Source: JAYZVT01 sp050248375 (lineage in GTDB: Bacteria; Pseudomonadota; Alphaproteobacteria; Rhizobiales; Methyloligellaceae). Taken from it: DNA of 17,278 bases. The position numbers were made by a program, and so were the translations under genes. Positions within the stretch are counted from its first letter, which is position 1; the number at the start of each line of letters is the position of its first letter. Where the stretch lies: NCBI GenBank assembly GCA_050248375.1, contig JBFWSL010000044.1:1-17278 (forward strand). The letters run 5' to 3'. The notes beneath the pieces were generated by a model. It was not told where the DNA came from. It saw nothing but the letters and a program-made list of their open reading frames with translations, and ran no database searches. This document shows, in pieces, positions 6,433 to 13,817 of the stretch.

Positions 6433-7095
6433 TCAACCCTTCGGCTGCGGCACGACGCGCAGATAGGGCTTCAGCGTCTTCCAGCCTTCCGGATACTGCT
6501 TCTTGGCGTCTTCGTCGGAGACCGCGGGGACGATGATCACGTCTTCGCCCGATGTCCAGTTCGCCGGGGTCGCCACCTTGTGCCTGGCTGTGAGTTGCAG
6601 GGAGTCGATCACCCGCAGCACCTCGTCGAAGTTGCGCCCCGTGCTCATCGGATAGACCAGGATCAGCTTGATGACCTTGTCCGGACCTATGACGAACACG
6701 TTGCGGACGGTCTGGTTGTCCACCGCCGTGCGGCCCTCGCAGCTTTCACCCGCCTCCGCCGGCAGCATGCCGTAGAGCTTGGATATCTTCAGGTCCGTGT
6801 CGCCGATCATGGGATAGTTCGGCGCGGTCCCCTGGGTTTCCTCGATGTCCTTCGCCCATTTGGAGTGGTTGTCCACCGGATCGACGCTGAGGCCGATGAT
6901 CTTGACGTTGCGCTTGTCGAACTCCGGCTTGATGCGCGCCATGTAGCCGAGCTCGGTGGTGCAGACCGGGGTGAAGTCCTTCGGATGCGAGAACAGCACG
7001 CCCCAGGAATCGCCCAGCCACTCGTGGAACCTGATCTTGCCCTGGGTGGTGTTGGCTTCGAAGTCCGGTGCTTTATCGCCCAGCTTGAGCGTCAT
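6433..7095 (-). CDS. 1-Cys peroxiredoxin (Prx6 subfamily)
   Basis: A 220-residue thiol peroxidase that reduces H2O2 and organic hydroperoxides in the cytoplasm. The peroxidatic site HPKDFTPVCTTEL has Cys45 with Thr42 and Pro38 of the PxxxTxxC motif. The Prx6-type dimer segment YPMSTGRNFDEVLRVID follows near residues 155-171, and the long C-terminal extension ends in KPYLRVVPQPKG. The length is normal for Prx6. A second Cys in GESCEGR, before the TVRNVFVIGP strand, could act as a resolving residue, but that is only a possibility. The start is ATG at 7095 with GGAGG six bases upstream; a longer frame to 7173 has no such site. It is a single gene with an AT-rich upstream region, convergent with the CNT gene. 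Confidence 0.95.
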   Translation of the reverse strand: MTLKLGDKAPDFEANTTQGKIRFHEWLGDSWGVLFSHPKDFTPVCTTELGYMARIKPEFDKRNVKIIGLSVDPVDNHSKWAKDIEETQGTAPNYPMIGDTDLKISKLYGMLPAEAGESCEGRTAVDNQTVRNVFVIGPDKVIKLILVYPMSTGRNFDEVLRVIDSLQLTARHKVATPANWTSGEDVIIVPAVSDEDAKKQYPEGWKTLKPYLRVVPQPKG

Positions 7096-7170
7096 CTGTA
7101 ACCTCCAATTGAATACGCTGGCCTGCCGGTCGCGCGCCCGTCTCGACACCGCGCGCCGGCCCTTGCCTGC

Positions 7171-7199
7171 CAACTAGTCCGTGACAGGCCGTCAGTCAA
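7171..7199 (-). promoter_or_regulatory. Candidate promoter for the peroxiredoxin gene
   Basis: On the minus strand TTGACT (7199-7194) is followed after 17 bases by TAGTTG (7176-7171). The -35 is good and the -10 poor. It would give a leader of about 70 bases ending in the GGAGG of the peroxiredoxin gene. Confidence 0.3.
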
Positions 7200-7240
7200 C
7201 GGCTTTAGAAATTATTTCCAGGAATCATGCGCAAACGAGA

Positions 7241-7278
7241 GGATTCGGGCAATTTGATTTTTTAATATGTGGATTCGG
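7241..7278. repeat. Direct repeat GGATTCGG flanking an AT-rich core
   Basis: GGATTCGG occurs at 7241-7248 and 7271-7278, 30 bases start to start, close to three helical turns. The stretch between (about 7250-7270) is nearly all A/T, unusual for this window. It lies between the end of the PaaK-like gene and the peroxiredoxin promoter region, so a regulator site for peroxiredoxin is possible but unproven. The rest of 7200-7319 shows nothing else recognisable. Confidence 0.35.
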
Positions 7279-7319
7279 TAGTTGAAAAATCCAGTTTCAC
7301 ACGAAAGCGATCGCCCGCC

Positions 7320-8552
7320 TCAATCGTATTCCCGCTCGTCCGCGATGACCTTGCCGTCATTGGGCAGCGCGCCCGGAGCCACGGCCCGCACCGTGCCTTT
7401 CAGCTTGGTGACGGCCTGAAGTGTTTCCGCCATGCGGTCGCAGATCCCATCCGTGCCGGCGCACTCCGCCATGAGCGTCATTACGTCCTGCGCGTCTTCG
7501 CGCGTCACCACCAGCCGCAGGCGGCCCGCCTCGGGATGCCTCCGCGCGATCTCCGCGATCATTTCCGGACGCACGAACATGGCCTTGACCTTAGTCGCCT
7601 GGTCGGCGCGGCCCATCCAGCCCTTGATGCGCGTTCCCGTCCGCCCGCAGGGCGACTGGCCGGCCATCACCGCGGAGAGATCGCCCGTCGCCAGGCGGAT
7701 CATCGGATAGTCGGGATTGAGCACGGTGACCACCACCTCGCCCACCTCCCCGTCCGGCACCGGGTCCCCCGTGCCCGGCCGCACGATCTCCAGGATCACG
7801 CCCTCGTCCACGATCATGCCTTCGCGCGCGTCGGATTCGTAGGCGACCAGTCCCACCTCGCCGATGGCATAGCATTGCAGGCAGGTGACGCCCCGGTCCG
7901 CGTATTCCTGGCGCAGCGCCGGGAACAGCGCGCCGCCCGAGACCAGCGCCCGCTTCAGCGAGCTCATGTCCTTGCCGAGATCCCTGCCCGTGTCGAGCAG
8001 CGTCCTGAGATAGTCGGGCGTTCCGGTGAAACCGGAGGGACGGCACTGCGCGATGGCGGCGACCTGCGCCTCGGTGTTGCCGATGCCCGCGGGAATCACG
8101 GCGCAACCCATGGCGCGCGCGCCGGCCTCCATGATGAAGGCGCCGGGGGAAAGATGATAGGCGAAGGCGTTGTGCACCACGTCGCCCTGCCGGAAGCCCG
8201 CGGCATGGAAGGCCCTCGCCGTGCGCCAGAAATCCTCCGCGCTCCCTTCCGGCTCGAATATCGGCCCCGGCGACATCAGGATGCGGCCATAATCCCCTGC
8301 CTTGCGGGTGGCGAAGCCGCCGAATGGAGGATCCGCCGCCTGCAACGCCGGCAGATCCGACTTGCGCAGCACGGGCAACGCGGCCAGCGCCTCGCGCGAC
8401 ATCACGCTCGCCGGCTTCACGCCCTCGAGCCGTTCGGCCCAGGCCGGCGCAGCCTTGCGCGCCCGCTTCAGCAATGCCACCAGCTCCGCGAACTGCGCCT
8501 TCTCGCGCACCTTGCGGCTGCGCCGCTCAAGCTTGTCGTAAGGCTTGCTCAT
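7320..8552 (-). CDS. PaaK-like (phenylacetate-CoA ligase family) protein with altered ATP loop
   Basis: This 410-residue protein is a member of the phenylacetate-CoA ligase branch of adenylate-forming enzymes. The recognisable parts are the TGTPDYL segment (176-182), SGGALF (205-210), YAIGEVGLVAYES (228-240, in place of the YGLSE motif), the ATGDLS core (288-293) and the C-terminal PNDGK with Lys401, where the family's catalytic Lys is expected. The phosphate-binding loop, normally SSGTTGKP, is replaced by MSPGPIFEPEG (93-103). The enzyme may therefore bind ATP differently or may not adenylate its substrate. It is last in the operon, 24 bases after livF, and no good SD precedes the ATG at 8552, so translation may depend on coupling. 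An acid-CoA ligase role is the family expectation; the substrate is unknown. Confidence 0.82.
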   Translation of the reverse strand: MSKPYDKLERRSRKVREKAQFAELVALLKRARKAAPAWAERLEGVKPASVMSREALAALPVLRKSDLPALQAADPPFGGFATRKAGDYGRILMSPGPIFEPEGSAEDFWRTARAFHAAGFRQGDVVHNAFAYHLSPGAFIMEAGARAMGCAVIPAGIGNTEAQVAAIAQCRPSGFTGTPDYLRTLLDTGRDLGKDMSSLKRALVSGGALFPALRQEYADRGVTCLQCYAIGEVGLVAYESDAREGMIVDEGVILEIVRPGTGDPVPDGEVGEVVVTVLNPDYPMIRLATGDLSAVMAGQSPCGRTGTRIKGWMGRADQATKVKAMFVRPEMIAEIARRHPEAGRLRLVVTREDAQDVMTLMAECAGTDGICDRMAETLQAVTKLKGTVRAVAPGALPNDGKVIADEREYD

Positions 8553-8576
8553 GTGAGAAACGCCGCGAAAGGAGGA

Positions 8577-9434
8577 TCAGGCCAGCCAGCGCTTGCGCCG
8601 CTTGTAATGCTTGACTTCGCGGAACGACCTGCGGTCCCCGCCCGAGATGCCGAGATAGAATTCCTTCACGTCCTCGTTCTCCCTGAGCGACCTGGCGTCA
8701 CCGTCGAGCACCACGCGCCCGTTCTCCAGGATATAGCCGTAGCCCGCATAGCGCAGCGCGATGTTGGTGTTCTGCTCCGCCAGCAGCACGCTCACGCCGC
8801 GTTCGGAATTCAGCCGCTTGACGATCTCGAAGATTTCCTCGACGAGCTGCGGCGCCAGTCCCATGGACGGCTCGTCCAGCAGGATCATCTTGGGCCGCGA
8901 CATCAGCGCCCGGCCTATCGCGGTCATCTGCTGCTCGCCGCCCGAGATATAGCCGGCCAGCGAGGTCCGCCGCTCCCGCAGGCGGGGGAAGTAGTTGTAG
9001 ACGACTTCCATGTCCTCGTTGATCGAGCGCCACGCGTTGCCCCGCGTATAGGCGCCCGTCAGCAGGTTCTCTTCCACTGTCAGATGGGGAAAGCAGTGAC
9101 GCCCCTCCATCACCTGGATACAGCCCCGCGTCACCAGCTCGTTCGGCGACAGCGCATGCACCCTGTCGCCTTCGAAGGTGATCTCGCCCTTCGTTACCTC
9201 GCCGCGCTCGGCGTGCAGCAGGTTGGAGATGGCCTTGAGCGTGGTGGTCTTGCCCGCCCCGTTGGCGCCCAGCAGCGCCACGATGCCGCCCTTCGGGACC
9301 TCCAGCGATACCCCCTTCAACACCAGGATCACGTGATTGTAGATCACCTCGATGTTGTTGACAGTGAGAATGGGCGGCGGCGTTTCCGCCGCCGCCCCCT
9401 TCCGGCTCCTTGTCTTCCGAGCCGTGTCCGCCAT
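8577..9434 (-). CDS. livF: Branched-chain-type ABC transporter ATPase LivF
   Basis: One of two ATPases powering the LIV/HAAT importer; 285 residues. Walker A is GANGAGKT (56-63), the signature motif is ISGGEQQM (163-170), Walker B is MILLDEP (183-189), and the switch region is LLAEQN, with Gln in place of His as is usual for LivF. GRHCFPHLTVEENL (111-124) is also typical. It has a charged N-terminal extension (about 20 residues) and a basic tail ending KHYKRRKRWLA, longer than in E. coli LivF. The start is ATG at 9434, which shares one base with the stop of the binding protein gene (TAATG), suggesting translational coupling. The longer open frame to 9566 overlaps that gene and is not used here. 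The transported compound cannot be read from this subunit. Confidence 0.93.
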   Translation of the reverse strand: MADTARKTRSRKGAAAETPPPILTVNNIEVIYNHVILVLKGVSLEVPKGGIVALLGANGAGKTTTLKAISNLLHAERGEVTKGEITFEGDRVHALSPNELVTRGCIQVMEGRHCFPHLTVEENLLTGAYTRGNAWRSINEDMEVVYNYFPRLRERRTSLAGYISGGEQQMTAIGRALMSRPKMILLDEPSMGLAPQLVEEIFEIVKRLNSERGVSVLLAEQNTNIALRYAGYGYILENGRVVLDGDARSLRENEDVKEFYLGISGGDRRSFREVKHYKRRKRWLA

Positions 9435-10750
9435 TACTTGCACTCGCGCGGCGTGATGTTGTTCTCCTTGGCGAAGGCCTCGGAGTCCTCCTTGATCAGC
9501 GCGTCCACCACCTCGCGGTCCGGCTCGTAGTATTTGGAAACGATCTTCCACTGCTTGCCGTCCCACTGCTGGATCGCCGAGAGACCTGGACCCTCGTGGT
9601 TGGCGCAGGTGATCTTCACCGGATAGATCAGGCCGCCCGCGCCAAGCTCCTTCAGCCGGTCTTCGGTGATGTCGAGGGCTTCGTAGCCATCGCGCACCTG
9701 GGTCCCCGTGGGCTCCTTGGTGTTGTGGATCTTCATGGCGTTGCGGATCGCCTCGGAGGCGAAGATCGCCGCCACGACACCGCGGTTGTAGAGCACCTCG
9801 CCGACACGCTCCTTGAAGGACGGGTCGGTCGCCTTGCCCGCGTCATAGACATACTTGATGATGTCCTTGTGCAGCGGGAAGCCGGCGCCCGGCTCGTGGA
9901 AGGCGCCGGACAGGTATCCCTTCGCGCCGTCGCCGGCGGGAGCCACGTCGTTCTCCGAACCCGACCACCACACGCCGATGAACCGGTCCATGGGATAGCG
10001 GATGGACGCGGCTTCCTTGATCGCCACCTGGTTCATCACGCCCCAGCCCCACATGATGACCCAGTCCGGCCGCTCCTTGCGGATCTGCAGCCACGTGGCC
10101 TTCTGCTCCTGGCCGGGATGGTCGACGGCGAGGCCCTTGTATTCGAAGCCGTGCTTCTCGGCGAGCTTCTCCAGAGTACGGATCGGCTCCTTGCCATACG
10201 CGGAGTTGTGATAGACGAGGTAGAGCTTCTTGCCCTTCAGCTTGTCCATCCCGCCTTCCTTGTCGCCGATGTATTTGACGATCACCGAGGCGCCGCTCCA
10301 GTAGGTCGCGGGGAAGTTGAAGATCCACGGAAACACCTTGCCGTTGGCGGCCGACGTGCGGCCATAGCCCATCGAGTGCACCGGAATCTTGTCTTCCGAG
10401 GCCTTGGGAATGAGCTGATAGGTGATGCCGGTGGACAGCGGCTGGTACAGCAGCGCGCCGCTGCCCTCGCCCTTGGTCTTCTCGTAGCACTCCACGCCCT
10501 GCTTGGTGTTGTAGGCCGTCTCGCAGGGCACGACCTTGATCTTGACGCCCTCTATGCCGCCGTCGCGCTCGTTCAGCAGCGTCAGATAGTCCGTCCAGCC
10601 GTTGGCGAAGGGAATGCCGTTCGGCGCATAGGGGCCGGTACGGTAGTCCATGGACGGTATGGTCAGCTCATAGGCCGGCGCCGTCGTGGCGGCCAGCGGC
10701 AGAGCCACCGTCGCGGCCGCGAGGACCGCCGTCAGTCTACTCAACCTCAT
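9434..10750 (-). CDS. Periplasmic substrate-binding protein of LIV-type ABC transporter
   Basis: A 438-residue type I periplasmic binding protein (Peripla_BP_6, LivK-like) that would capture the substrate and deliver it to the LivHM permease. The signal peptide is residues 1-26 (MRLSRLTAVLAAATVALPLA core, probable cut after APA); there is no lipobox cysteine. The mature part starts with YELTIPSMDYRTGPYAPNG, and a Cys pair at the start of the second strand region (PCETAYNTKQGVECYE) could form a disulphide. It is longer than amino-acid LivK (about 370) and belongs to the divergent group common beside CoA ligases in Proteobacteria, so leucine should not be assumed. The start is ATG at 10750 with GGGAGGAAG upstream. 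It is separated from livM by 113 bases that hold a hairpin. Confidence 0.9.
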   Translation of the reverse strand: MRLSRLTAVLAAATVALPLAATTAPAYELTIPSMDYRTGPYAPNGIPFANGWTDYLTLLNERDGGIEGVKIKVVPCETAYNTKQGVECYEKTKGEGSGALLYQPLSTGITYQLIPKASEDKIPVHSMGYGRTSAANGKVFPWIFNFPATYWSGASVIVKYIGDKEGGMDKLKGKKLYLVYHNSAYGKEPIRTLEKLAEKHGFEYKGLAVDHPGQEQKATWLQIRKERPDWVIMWGWGVMNQVAIKEAASIRYPMDRFIGVWWSGSENDVAPAGDGAKGYLSGAFHEPGAGFPLHKDIIKYVYDAGKATDPSFKERVGEVLYNRGVVAAIFASEAIRNAMKIHNTKEPTGTQVRDGYEALDITEDRLKELGAGGLIYPVKITCANHEGPGLSAIQQWDGKQWKIVSKYYEPDREVVDALIKEDSEAFAKENNITPRECK

Positions 10751-10819
10751 CGGTACTTCCTCCCTGTTTGCGGCATCCGCTTTCCGGGACGCCTTGACGA
10801 CAAGTCTATCAACTCCCGT

Positions 10820-10850
10820 CCCGGCCTCAATTGTTCACTTCAGGGCCGGG
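10820..10850 (-). other. Intercistronic hairpin between livM and the binding protein gene
   Basis: CCCGGCC (10820-10826) and GGCCGGG (10844-10850) form a perfect 7-bp stem with a 17-base loop. It lies 13 bases after the livM stop, in the only long gap (113 bases) of the operon. There is no T run on the minus strand. It could stabilise or partly terminate the upstream message and so set binding protein levels relative to the permease; this is inference. Confidence 0.5.
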
Positions 10851-10863
10851 TTGCTTGGGTTCA

Positions 10864-11940
10864 CTAATGCGGAAATGGCCAAAGTCTCAGCTTTTCCTTC
10901 GCGATCTGCCACAGCCTCGCCAATCCATTGGGCTCCACGATCAGGAAAAACACGATCAGCACGCCCATGGTCATGATTTCCATGTGCTTGGCGAACACCG
11001 CCGTCAGCCCGAAGCCGTCCACCAGCGTGTTCTTGAGCAGGATCGGCATCAGGATCATGAAACCCGCACCGAGGAAGGATCCCAGGATCGACCCCAGCCC
11101 TCCGATGATGATCATGAACAGAACCAGGAAGGACTCGTTGATGCCGAAGGTCTCCCCCGATTCCGCCGCCCCCAGCCAGTTGGCGAACACCATCGCCCCG
11201 GCCACGCCGACGAAGAAGGACGACACCGCGAAGGCCGACAGCTTGGCCCGGAACGGCCGCACGCCGATCAACTCCGCCGCGATGTCCTGGTCCCGCACCG
11301 CCATCCACATCCGCCCGATGCGGCCACGGATGATGTTCTTGGCGACCAGCGCGAAGACGACGACGACGCTCAGGACGAACAGGTATTTCACCGCCGGCTC
11401 GGCCTTCTGCGTGGTCACGAGAAAGCCGAAGGAATGTCCCGCCGTCACCGTGATCTGGCCGGTGGCGTTGTAGTTGTAGAACCAGCCGACCTTGTAGAAG
11501 AGCCATACGAGAAAGAACTGCGCGGCCAGCGTCGCCACCGCCACGTAGAACCCCTTGATGCGTAGCGACGGCAGGCCGAACAGCAGGCCGACCAGCGCGG
11601 TCACCGTGCCCGAGGTCAGCAGGACGAAGATCATGTCCAGCCCGGGGAACGCGGTCATCATCTTGTAGGCCGTGTAGGCGCCCACGGCGAGGAAGCCGCC
11701 CGTGCCCAGCGAAAGCTGGCCGCAATACCCGGTGAGGATATTGAGGCCGAGCGCCGCCAGCGAGTAGATCAGGAACGGCAGCATCACCGCGTTCAGCCAG
11801 TAGTCCTCGATCACCAGCGGCACCGCGATATAGGCCACCAGCAGCACGGCTATGATGAAATAGCGGTCCTGCGGTATCGGGAACACCGCCTGGTCGGCGC
11901 CGTAGCTGGTCTTGAATAGTCCCGCTTCCCTGTAGAGCAT
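10864..11940 (-). CDS. livM: Branched-chain-type ABC transporter permease LivM
   Basis: The second permease subunit of the LIV-type importer; 358 residues with about nine hydrophobic segments. The family pattern is clear: LGLNILTGYCGQLSLGTGGF near residue 65-85, LPSLRIKGFYVAVATLAAQF near 125-145, and the ATPase-coupling region MAVRDQDIAAELIGV followed by KLSAFAVSSFFVGVAGAM (about 223-258), then GGLGSILGSFLGAGF near 288. A polar N-terminal stretch of about 27 residues precedes the first membrane segment. The start is ATG at 11940 with GGGGGAGAGGGCGG upstream, 20 bases after the livH stop. It pairs with LivH to form the channel. Substrate is not determined by sequence. Confidence 0.94.
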   Translation of the reverse strand: MLYREAGLFKTSYGADQAVFPIPQDRYFIIAVLLVAYIAVPLVIEDYWLNAVMLPFLIYSLAALGLNILTGYCGQLSLGTGGFLAVGAYTAYKMMTAFPGLDMIFVLLTSGTVTALVGLLFGLPSLRIKGFYVAVATLAAQFFLVWLFYKVGWFYNYNATGQITVTAGHSFGFLVTTQKAEPAVKYLFVLSVVVVFALVAKNIIRGRIGRMWMAVRDQDIAAELIGVRPFRAKLSAFAVSSFFVGVAGAMVFANWLGAAESGETFGINESFLVLFMIIIGGLGSILGSFLGAGFMILMPILLKNTLVDGFGLTAVFAKHMEIMTMGVLIVFFLIVEPNGLARLWQIAKEKLRLWPFPH

Positions 11941-11960
11941 CCGCCCTCTCCCCCGTCCGC

Positions 11961-12932
11961 CTAGATCCGCTCGATGATCTTCTCGCCGAACAGCCCCTGC
12001 GGCCGGAACAGCAGGAACACCAGCGCCAGCATGTAGGCGAACCAGTTTTCAGTGGCCGTGAACACGCCGGGATCGACATCTATGAAGCGTCCGAACAGGG
12101 CGACGATGACCTCGCCGCCGTAGACCTCCGCCAGCTTCTCGCCCACGCCTATGATCAGCCCTCCGACGATGGCGCCGGGAATGGACTCGAAGCCGCCGAG
12201 GATAAGGACGGGAAGCGCCTTCAGCGCGATCAGCGATAGCGAGAACTGGATGCCGGACTTGGAACCCCACATGACCCCGGCGACCAGCGCGACGATGCCC
12301 GCAACCGACCAGACGATGATCCAGATGGTGCGCAGCGAAATGCCGACCGAAAGCGCGGCCTGGTGGTCGTCCGCCACCGCCCTGAGCGCGCGCCCGATGC
12401 GTGTCTTCTGGAAGAACACCGCCAGCACCGCCACCAGGATGCCCGCGGTCAGCGCCGCGACCAGCTCGATCTTCTCCACATACAGGCCCCAGTTGTCGAG
12501 CATCCAGTCGCTCGCGCCCTGCGGCAGCCCGATGTCGAGCACCTTGACGTCCGAGCCCCACAGGATGTCGCCGAGGCCCTCGAGCACATAGGCCAGACCC
12601 AGCGTCGACATGAACAGGATGATGTGTTCCTGATTCACCAGATGGCGCAGGATCAGCTTCTCGATCGCCATCGCCAGCAGGACCATGATGCCGATGGTCG
12701 CGATGATCGCCAGCCAGACCGGCATCGCCAGCGCGTTATTGGTGATGTGGGTGACAGGAATGGTTCCGGTCATCAGACCGACCAGCGTGAGGCCGGCGAA
12801 CAGCGCCATCACCCCTTGCGCGAAGTTGAACACGCCCGACGCCTTGAAGATCAGCACGAAGCCGAGCGCCACCAGCGCGTACATGACGCCGGCCAGCAGC
12901 CCGCTGATCACGGTCTCGATGAAGAACAGCAT
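11961..12932 (-). CDS. livH: Branched-chain-type ABC transporter permease LivH
   Basis: The first permease subunit; 323 residues, about eight membrane segments. The family start GVMYALVALGFVLIFKASG followed by VFNFAQG is at residues 15-40. The ATPase-coupling loop RIGRALRAVADDHQAALSVG lies near 178-197, and the conserved GGFESIPGAIVGGLIIGVGE lies near 247-266. It ends LFRPQGLFGEKIIERI, a common LivH C-terminus. The start is ATG at 12932 with GGGAGGGG five bases upstream. It is 42 bases downstream of livG and 20 bases before livM, consistent with one message. The length is slightly above E. coli LivH (308). Confidence 0.94.
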   Translation of the reverse strand: MLFFIETVISGLLAGVMYALVALGFVLIFKASGVFNFAQGVMALFAGLTLVGLMTGTIPVTHITNNALAMPVWLAIIATIGIMVLLAMAIEKLILRHLVNQEHIILFMSTLGLAYVLEGLGDILWGSDVKVLDIGLPQGASDWMLDNWGLYVEKIELVAALTAGILVAVLAVFFQKTRIGRALRAVADDHQAALSVGISLRTIWIIVWSVAGIVALVAGVMWGSKSGIQFSLSLIALKALPVLILGGFESIPGAIVGGLIIGVGEKLAEVYGGEVIVALFGRFIDVDPGVFTATENWFAYMLALVFLLFRPQGLFGEKIIERI

Positions 12933-12974
12933 GCAGACCCCTCCCTAGGTCACGCACTCCCGGCGTTTATTCGA

Positions 12975-13817
12975 TCAGTGAGCCACTCCCAGATAGGCAT
13001 CGATGACTTTCTGGTTCTTCTGCACCTCCGCCGGCGAGCCGTCGGCGATCAGCGAGCCGTAGTCCAGAACCACCACCCGGTCGGACAGGTCCATCACCAC
13101 GCCCATGTCGTGCTCGATGAGCGCGATGGTGGTGCCGAACTGCTCGTTCACGTCGATGATGAAGCGGGACATGTCCTCCTTTTCCTCGAGGTTCATGCCC
13201 GCCATCGGCTCGTCCAGCAGCAGCAGGTCCGGCTCCATGGCCAGCGCCCGCCCCAGTTCGACCCGCTTCTGCAGACCGTAGGGCAGCCGCCCGACCGGGG
13301 TACGCCGGATATGCTCGATCTCCAGGAAATCGATGATCTGCTCCACATGCTCGCGATGCTTCAGCTCCTCGTCCCTCGCCGGTCCGTAATAGAGGATCTG
13401 CCACCAGATCGGCTTGCTCATCTTCAGCGAGCGGCCGGTCATGATGTTGTCCAGCGTGGACATGCCGCGGAAAAGCGCCACGTTCTGGAAGGTGCGGGCG
13501 ATCCCCTGCGCCGCCGCCTCATGGGGCCGCATCTGGCTGCGCCGCCTGCCCTTGTAGGTGATCGTCCCCTTCTGCGGGTGGTAGAAGCCGTTGATGACGT
13601 TGAGCATCGACGTCTTGCCAGCCCCGTTGGGGCCGATGATGGCGCGGATTTCGCCCTTGGCGATGTCGAAGCTGACGTCGCGGATCGCCTGCACGCCGCC
13701 GAAGGACAGCGACACGTTCTCCACCGACAGCAGGACGTCGCGCGCGGGCGCGGGCGTCTTGTTCTGCGCCGTTCCCCTGGGCTTGGGCTTCGGCTTCGCC
13801 AGGGCCCTGCTGCTCAT
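12975..13817 (-). CDS. livG: Branched-chain-type ABC transporter ATPase LivG
   Basis: The other ATPase of the importer; 280 residues. Walker A is GPNGAGKT (62-69), the Q-loop is TFQN (109-112), the signature region is RLPYGLQKRVELGRAL (177-192, the LPYG variant normal for LivG), Walker B is LLLLDEP (198-204) and the switch His is His236 in LIEHDMGVV. A 27-residue basic, Pro/Ala-rich N-terminal extension precedes the core, and residues 131-150 hold an insertion (KPIWWQILYYG) that is also common in LivG. The start ATG at 13817 overlaps the stop of the acyl-CoA synthetase gene by four bases (ATGA), so the two are probably translationally coupled. Confidence 0.94.
   Translation of the reverse strand: MSSRALAKPKPKPRGTAQNKTPAPARDVLLSVENVSLSFGGVQAIRDVSFDIAKGEIRAIIGPNGAGKTSMLNVINGFYHPQKGTITYKGRRRSQMRPHEAAAQGIARTFQNVALFRGMSTLDNIMTGRSLKMSKPIWWQILYYGPARDEELKHREHVEQIIDFLEIEHIRRTPVGRLPYGLQKRVELGRALAMEPDLLLLDEPMAGMNLEEKEDMSRFIIDVNEQFGTTIALIEHDMGVVMDLSDRVVVLDYGSLIADGSPAEVQKNQKVIDAYLGVAH

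Noticed and set aside
7269..9530. 753-codon open frame on the plus strand opposite the PaaK-like and livF genes
   Set aside because: It spans two convincing genes on the other strand, is His/Arg-rich without motifs, and crosses an intergenic region. It is a shadow frame.
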